Assembly (NCBI GenBank): GCA_024403735.1
Contig: JAKSRG010000019.1
Coordinates: forward strand, 1-54,376
DNA length: 54,376 bases
DNA from: Clostridia bacterium
GTDB lineage: Bacteria; Bacillota; Clostridia; Saccharofermentanales; Saccharofermentanaceae
Direction: 5' to 3'
Part shown: piece after piece, positions 50,727 to 54,376 of the stretch
How the letters are laid out: each line of letters begins with the position of its first letter
Numbering within the stretch: position 1 is the first letter of the stretch
Translations under genes and position numbers: made by a program
Notes under the pieces: model-generated
Seen by the model: only the letters and a program-made list of their open reading frames with translations
What the model was told of the DNA's origin: nothing
Databases searched by the model: none

Positions 50727-51809
50727 ATGCCTGCGGTTAGTTCAAAATTAAAAAGTGGATACAAGTCAGTAATTGATCAGATTACGGGAATTTTCTTTCC
50801 AATAATCAACTGCCTCACAGCGGCTAGCATCATTAAGAGCGTTATCGTGCTCATGGCAGCAGGTGGCATCCTTGCCGAGACTTCTGGTATCTATCAGATC
50901 CTCTACGCGGCATCAGACGGTTTCTTCTATTTTCTTCCATTCTTCCTCGCGATCACAGCATCCAAGCAGTGGAAGACTGATCCGTTCATCTCGCTATTAA
51001 TCCCAGTAGCAATGCTCTACCCACAAGTTGTCGCAGTGCTCGAAAACGGCGCGACGATGGATTTCTTTGGTCTCACAATTCCATCAGCAGTCTATCACTC
51101 AAGCGTAATCCCAGTGCTCCTCGCTATTGGACTTTTGCACTTTGTTGAAAAGCCTTGTGATAAGTTCATCCCAGAAGCAGTACGTGGTTTCCTTAAGCCG
51201 ATTGTATGTCTTGTCATCGTACTTCCAGTTACATTCCTTCTCTTCGGTAGAGTAGGTACATGGATTGGCGATGGCTTAACAAAGGTCTTCCTTACAATTT
51301 ATGAATTGAACCCAATCGTCGCTGGTGCATTCATGGGATTTGTTATTCAGCCAATGGTTGTAGTAGGCGGTCACTGGAGTATCGTTCCAGTAGCAATCAA
51401 CAACATCTCAGTTGCTGGCTATGACATCATCATGCCATTACTTGGTGGTGCGGTATATGGTCAGGCTGGCGCAGCGCTTGCTATCGGCCTCATTAAGAAG
51501 AACGATAAAGAAAAGAGAAGAGTTGCTTTGCAGGGCGCTATGTCAGCAGCGCTTGGTGTAACTGAACCAGCGCTCTTTGGTGCAACTGTTCCTAATATGC
51601 GCGGTATGCTCTCAGCTTGTATTGCTGGTGCAATTGGTGGTGCAATCACTGGTGCAGCTGGTACTCACTGTAACAACTTCGCATTCCCAAGTTTCATCAC
51701 CTCTGTAGCATACGTTGGTCCAGGATTTGTTACATTCCTTATCTCAATGGCGGTTGCATTCCCAATCGCTTTCTTCCTCACACTTGCGCAGAAAAAGTGG
51801 ATTAAGTGA
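50727..51809 (+). CDS. Stand-alone PTS EIIC (glucose/beta-glucoside-type) permease
   Basis: The 360-residue, ten-helix-type membrane protein matches the PTS_EIIC (glucose superfamily) domain: KPIVCLVIVLPV, the family's GH motif (VGGHWSIVPV) and the substrate motif ITGVTEPALFG-like stretch GVTEPALFG (about 273-281). EIIC forms the sugar channel that normally receives phosphate from EIIB/EIIA. Here no IIA or IIB domain is fused or adjacent, so partner domains must come from elsewhere or it moves substrate without phosphorylation. Codon choice shifts towards C-ending codons (ATC, CTC, GCA/C), unlike the preceding genes. The ribosome site is weak. Confidence 0.88.
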   Translation: MPAVSSKLKSGYKSVIDQITGIFFPIINCLTAASIIKSVIVLMAAGGILAETSGIYQILYAASDGFFYFLPFFLAITASKQWKTDPFISLLIPVAMLYPQVVAVLENGATMDFFGLTIPSAVYHSSVIPVLLAIGLLHFVEKPCDKFIPEAVRGFLKPIVCLVIVLPVTFLLFGRVGTWIGDGLTKVFLTIYELNPIVAGAFMGFVIQPMVVVGGHWSIVPVAINNISVAGYDIIMPLLGGAVYGQAGAALAIGLIKKNDKEKRRVALQGAMSAALGVTEPALFGATVPNMRGMLSACIAGAIGGAITGAAGTHCNNFAFPSFITSVAYVGPGFVTFLISMAVAFPIAFFLTLAQKKWIK

Positions 51810-51844
51810 GTGTGTTTTCGAGATAGTCACATACATGTAAATCT

Positions 51845-51870
51845 AAGTCGCTAAATTAGCGACTTTTTTA
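51845..51870 (+). terminator. Terminator after PTS EIIC gene
   Basis: AAGTCGCTAA and TTAGCGACTT, a perfect 10-bp stem with one unpaired base, followed by TTTTT. Confidence 0.92.
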
Positions 51871-51950
51871 CGTCCTAAAATGCATATGCGAGGTGTTAAT
51901 CAATTCGCTATGTGATAGCATTGATATGTGTTAAGTTTAGGAGGGTTCCC

Positions 51951-52547
51951 ATGAAGAAGAATTTTGTGATTGGCTTTATTGTAAGTCTTGTTATTGTGGC
52001 GATTATGTTGCTCAGTGGATTTGTGCAGATGAGTACTCGTAAGAGTATTGAGGCGAAATCCGATGCAGTTGAAGCATATGTGATTGGAACCCCACCATAT
52101 ACTCCATATATGAGAAAATCTGGCGTAATTACATTCAAGGTTGAATATAAGTATAAATATGATGGTGTTGAGCGTGAGTACATGAATGAACATTACTTCA
52201 TTAGTCATGCAGTTGATAACGGTACTCCTCAAACATTGTACGTTGATCCTAACACTAAGCTCGTAGTACTCGATGCTTCTAGCAAAGACGGTGAGACAGC
52301 AGCATTTGTTATAGCTGCAGGCTTCTTGATTAATGCCCTATTCCAGCTCGGTGTAGGCTTCGCTGTTATGGCTAACGACACTCGTAAGACAGCAGCTGTC
52401 ATGTTCCTCGGCATGGGTATATGCGCAGCGTTGACTTTCATTGGATTGACGATTATGTTCTCTATTTTAAAGTCATATACTATTAGCGTAGTTGGATTAA
52501 TTGCATTGATATTTATAGGATTATTCCTTAACGAAGTGAGACGTTAA
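51951..52547 (+). CDS. DUF3592-like membrane protein (198 aa), first of a tandem pair
   Basis: ATG 51951 follows AGGAGGG; an in-frame ATG at 51912 lacks a ribosome site. One N-terminal helix (about 7-27) is followed by an external beta-rich domain (about 35-110: GVITFKVEYKYKYDGVEREY...TLYVDPNTKLVVLDASSKD) and three helices (about 116-135, 147-168, 175-193). The strand pattern with YxYDG and YVDPxT is of the DUF3592 type. The next gene is a diverged copy with the same order. Function unknown. Confidence 0.72.
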   Translation: MKKNFVIGFIVSLVIVAIMLLSGFVQMSTRKSIEAKSDAVEAYVIGTPPYTPYMRKSGVITFKVEYKYKYDGVEREYMNEHYFISHAVDNGTPQTLYVDPNTKLVVLDASSKDGETAAFVIAAGFLINALFQLGVGFAVMANDTRKTAAVMFLGMGICAALTFIGLTIMFSILKSYTISVVGLIALIFIGLFLNEVRR

Positions 52548-52585
52548 CCTTATAGGAGATTTGGAAAGATATAAAGGAAGAGAAA

Positions 52586-53200
52586 ATGAAACCGAAATAC
52601 ATAATTGGCATAGTAATCAGTATAGTTATGATGGTTGTCCTAGCAGTTAATGTGGCGATGTCTGCTATGGAGCGTAAAGAGATTGAGCAGAAGAATATGG
52701 AAGTAACAGCTTATATTTCTGATTCAAGAAGAGAAAAGATAGGTTCTAGAAGACAGTACATTTCATACTATGAGGCTCATTACAGATATAGAGTTGGTGG
52801 TACAGAACTTAGTTATTATGATCCGGATTATCTCTATTTCTTTTCACCAAATGAGTACCACATGGAGACTTTCTATGTAAATCCTGAGACATACGAAGTA
52901 GTATTAGCCAATGATAGTAAAGATACTGAGAAGAGCTCAATATTCATGGCAGTAGGCTTCTTGGTGAATGCTATATTCCAATTAGTAATTGGACTTATAG
53001 TTGGTTCAAGAGATATAAGTGAAATAGAATCCATTTCATTTATTGGAACTGGAATATGCGCAATACTTGTTACGATAGGAATATGTTATAGAGCGAATTT
53101 CTTAGTGCCTTTCGCAGATCTTATGTGCCTAGTTGTTTTGGCGATTTTTGTAATCTTGTTCAAGATTGCTAGAGGCGATAAGAGTAAGTATAGATGTTGA
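52586..53200 (+). CDS. DUF3592-like membrane protein (204 aa), second of a tandem pair
   Basis: Same layout as the 51951 gene: N-terminal helix (about 5-27), beta-rich domain (YEAHYRYRVGGTELSY...TFYVNPETYEVVLANDSKD) and three C-terminal helices (MAVGFLVNAIFQLVIGL matches IAAGFLINALFQLGVGF of the neighbour). The two are clearly tandem paralogues 38 bp apart. AAAGGAAGAG precedes ATG. A strong terminator follows. Confidence 0.75.
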   Translation: MKPKYIIGIVISIVMMVVLAVNVAMSAMERKEIEQKNMEVTAYISDSRREKIGSRRQYISYYEAHYRYRVGGTELSYYDPDYLYFFSPNEYHMETFYVNPETYEVVLANDSKDTEKSSIFMAVGFLVNAIFQLVIGLIVGSRDISEIESISFIGTGICAILVTIGICYRANFLVPFADLMCLVVLAIFVILFKIARGDKSKYRC

Positions 53201-53205
53201 TAATG

Positions 53206-53247
53206 AAGAGCCAGATAGCTTATGTTAGCTGTCTGGCTCTTGCTTTG
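53206..53247. terminator. Bidirectional terminator
   Basis: AGAGCCAGATAGCT and AGCTGTCTGGCTCT (14 bp, one G-U). T-rich on plus (TTGCTTT) and CTTCATT on minus. A second imperfect hairpin using GTTTTC/CTCGAAAAC follows at 53250-53286. Confidence 0.8.
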
Positions 53248-53312
53248 CGCTGTTTTCTCGAGTTGGTCTGATCTAATCTCGAAAACATAAGGTCACTAAG
53301 AAGGTAGTTGTT

Positions 53313-54089
53313 TTACGATATTCTTCTAACGTACTTCGCGCAAAGTGATGAAACTATGTAGATAATCATCTGGTCAACCTCCGCTGGGTTAGGCATTGTG
53401 TGTTCGTTAGCGCCAATGATGAATAAATCTGAACCAATGCAGTAGCCAGCTAGAGAGAATTCCTTGAACTTGTTGGAGTTCTTATCTACATACTTAACTT
53501 GATCTAATGCGCCCATAACTTCTAGAAACACACAACGATTAAACTCTGGGAATGCTAGAGTGAAATCTGGATAATCCTTTTGTGTATGGAGGTGAACTCC
53601 AGCATCGTATTTGTAGCTCAAGTGCAAATCCTTAATTGATTTCGCGACTGCCATCTCAAAACGCGATCTGAAGTTGTGGCCATCAAACTCGTATTCATTG
53701 CTTTTCTCATATGAGCATTCATTATCCTTAATCTGATAGTAGAACTCATTATTAAGTTTGTTGTTCTGATTAGGGATGATCTCCCAATGAACATGTTCTT
53801 TCTCGTAAGTGGTATTATAGTGGAATTTCATTTCGGCTGAGAGTGTATCAATCTGAGACTGTATTTTCTCGCGCTGGATGTAGGCCTGATAGGTTTGATC
53901 CCAGTGCTTTGAACTCTGATGCACCTCCTTGTATTTGTGCTTGTCTTCAGATTTGTATACTCGTAGTACTTTTTTATTTCTGCTTGTTCCCAAATGGATG
54001 GTAGGGAGTTTCTGCAAATGATGCAATAAAAATGAAATTCTTGCTACATACCATTGAATAGGTAGATTAAATGTTTGGTAGGTGTTCAT
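53313..54089 (-). CDS. PD-(D/E)XK nuclease-like protein beside an 83-bp tandem repeat
   Basis: The 258-residue protein begins MNTYQTFNLPIQWYVARI, has a basic helical middle (about 38-110) and a C-terminal domain with E145 (RSRFE), D175 in YPDF and E190 in FLEVMG. These are the E...D...E spacings (30 and 15) of a PD-(D/E)XK fold and nearly those of the 41115 protein (31 and 15). Outside these motifs the two differ a lot, so they are distant relatives, not recent copies. A tandem repeat array begins 76 bp upstream of its ATG and runs out of the window. The ribosome site is weak (AGAAAGTG). Role unknown. Confidence 0.62.
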   Translation of the reverse strand: MNTYQTFNLPIQWYVARISFLLHHLQKLPTIHLGTSRNKKVLRVYKSEDKHKYKEVHQSSKHWDQTYQAYIQREKIQSQIDTLSAEMKFHYNTTYEKEHVHWEIIPNQNNKLNNEFYYQIKDNECSYEKSNEYEFDGHNFRSRFEMAVAKSIKDLHLSYKYDAGVHLHTQKDYPDFTLAFPEFNRCVFLEVMGALDQVKYVDKNSNKFKEFSLAGYCIGSDLFIIGANEHTMPNPAEVDQMIIYIVSSLCAKYVRRIS

Positions 54090-54124
54090 GTATTTATATT
54101 AATCACTTTCTGCTTTGTTATGTG

Positions 54125-54164
54125 TCGACAATTAATACGAAATATCGACAAAAGGTACGAAATG
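54125..54164. repeat. 20-bp direct repeat pair at the array edge
   Basis: Two copies starting TCGACAA and ending TACGAAAT, at 54125 and 54145, exactly 20 bp apart and immediately before the 83-bp units. It may be an operator or promoter element of the nuclease gene. Confidence 0.55.
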
Positions 54165-54376
54165 CAAGAGTAACAGCAAGAGTCAGAAGCGTTAGTCTTG
54201 CAATTACTCTTGCTGAAAGTGTTTTTGAGCATGAAATATGAGGATATCAAGAGTAACAGCAAGAGTCAGAAGCGTTAGTCTTGCAATTACTCTTGCTGAA
54301 GGTGTTTTTGAGCATGAAATGTGAGGATATCAAGAGTAACAGCAAGAGTCAGAAGCGTTAGTCTTGCAATTACTCT
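54165..54376. repeat. 83-bp tandem repeat, at least 2.5 copies, with nested stem-loop
   Basis: Units begin at 54165, 54248 and 54331; the third is cut by the window end. The first two differ at two bases only. Each contains CAAGAGTAA (unit positions 1-9) pairing with TTACTCTTG (40-48), and inside it GCAAGA (12-17) pairing with TCTTGC (32-37), so one unit can fold into a long interrupted hairpin followed by a 35-bp conserved tail. Confidence 0.9.

Noticed and set aside
51900..52232. Two minus-strand open frames over the first DUF3592-like gene
   Set aside because: They overlap a plus-strand gene with a strong ribosome site, membrane helices and a tandem paralogue.

Overview
The window looks like a chromosome segment of a low-GC Firmicute (Bacillota) of the class Clostridia. 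The grounds are a ctsR-mcsA-mcsB-clpC stress operon with CtsR heptad operators, strong AGGAGG-type ribosome binding sites, sigma-A-like promoters, Rho-independent terminators after most genes, a clostridial EF-G paralogue, a domain-permuted GH3 beta-glucosidase and an Lsa-type ABC-F. The species cannot be named from this alone. No rRNA, tRNA or transposase gene was recognised.

Layout. 1-125: end of an ABC-F gene. 250-5155: ctsR operon, in which McsB has lost its catalytic residues. 5241-6625: two orphan pilin-like proteins, one with a long Gly/Pro/Thr-rich tract. 6637-11609 (minus): dipeptide-type ABC importer with a fused double ATPase. 11799-13879: zinc-ribbon/coiled-coil protein and a 58-residue protein. 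14029-16171: EF-G-like GTPase. 16228-20737: a small gene with a possible leader ORF, a PrsW-like membrane protease with zinc ribbons, and a 1014-residue cyclic-di-GMP protein (GGDEF-like, HD-GYP, PAS, GGDEF). 20799-28765: ADP-ribosylglycohydrolase, GH31, an OmpR-type two-component system and GH3.

28833-37639 is the most unusual part. It holds a small unknown protein, a lipoprotein and a divergent IspD-like protein. Facing these is a two-gene operon: a TIR protein fused to a glycerophosphodiesterase-like domain, then a membrane protein with Rossmann/TrkA-N-like folds and a C-terminal RyR domain. An M50 protease with a PqqD-like N-terminus, a small membrane protein and a metallophosphoesterase follow. 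The TIR/RyR pair is a candidate nucleotide-signalling or antiviral system: TIR domains cleave NAD, and RyR domains are proposed to sense nucleotide ligands.

37670-41110: an Lsa-like ABC-F behind a leader with a six-codon ORF and an intrinsic terminator (classic antibiotic-induced attenuation layout), a VOC protein and a Gfo/Idh/MocA oxidoreductase. 42632-50064: lipoprotein M13 peptidase, FtsX/MacB-like ABC exporter, and a LytTR response regulator with an AgrC-like kinase. 50083-53247: small membrane proteins and a lone PTS EIIC.

Two similar genes (41115-41912 and 53313-54089, both minus) encode about 260-residue PD-(D/E)XK-type proteins with matching catalytic spacing. Each has an array of hairpin-forming repeats starting about 75 bp upstream of its start codon: one of 35-bp repeats at an exact 61-bp period, the other of 83-bp tandem units. 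This recurring nuclease-plus-repeat arrangement is the second main candidate for something undescribed. Separately, the 9-mer GTTTTCGAG occurs 16 times on the two strands, far above expectation.
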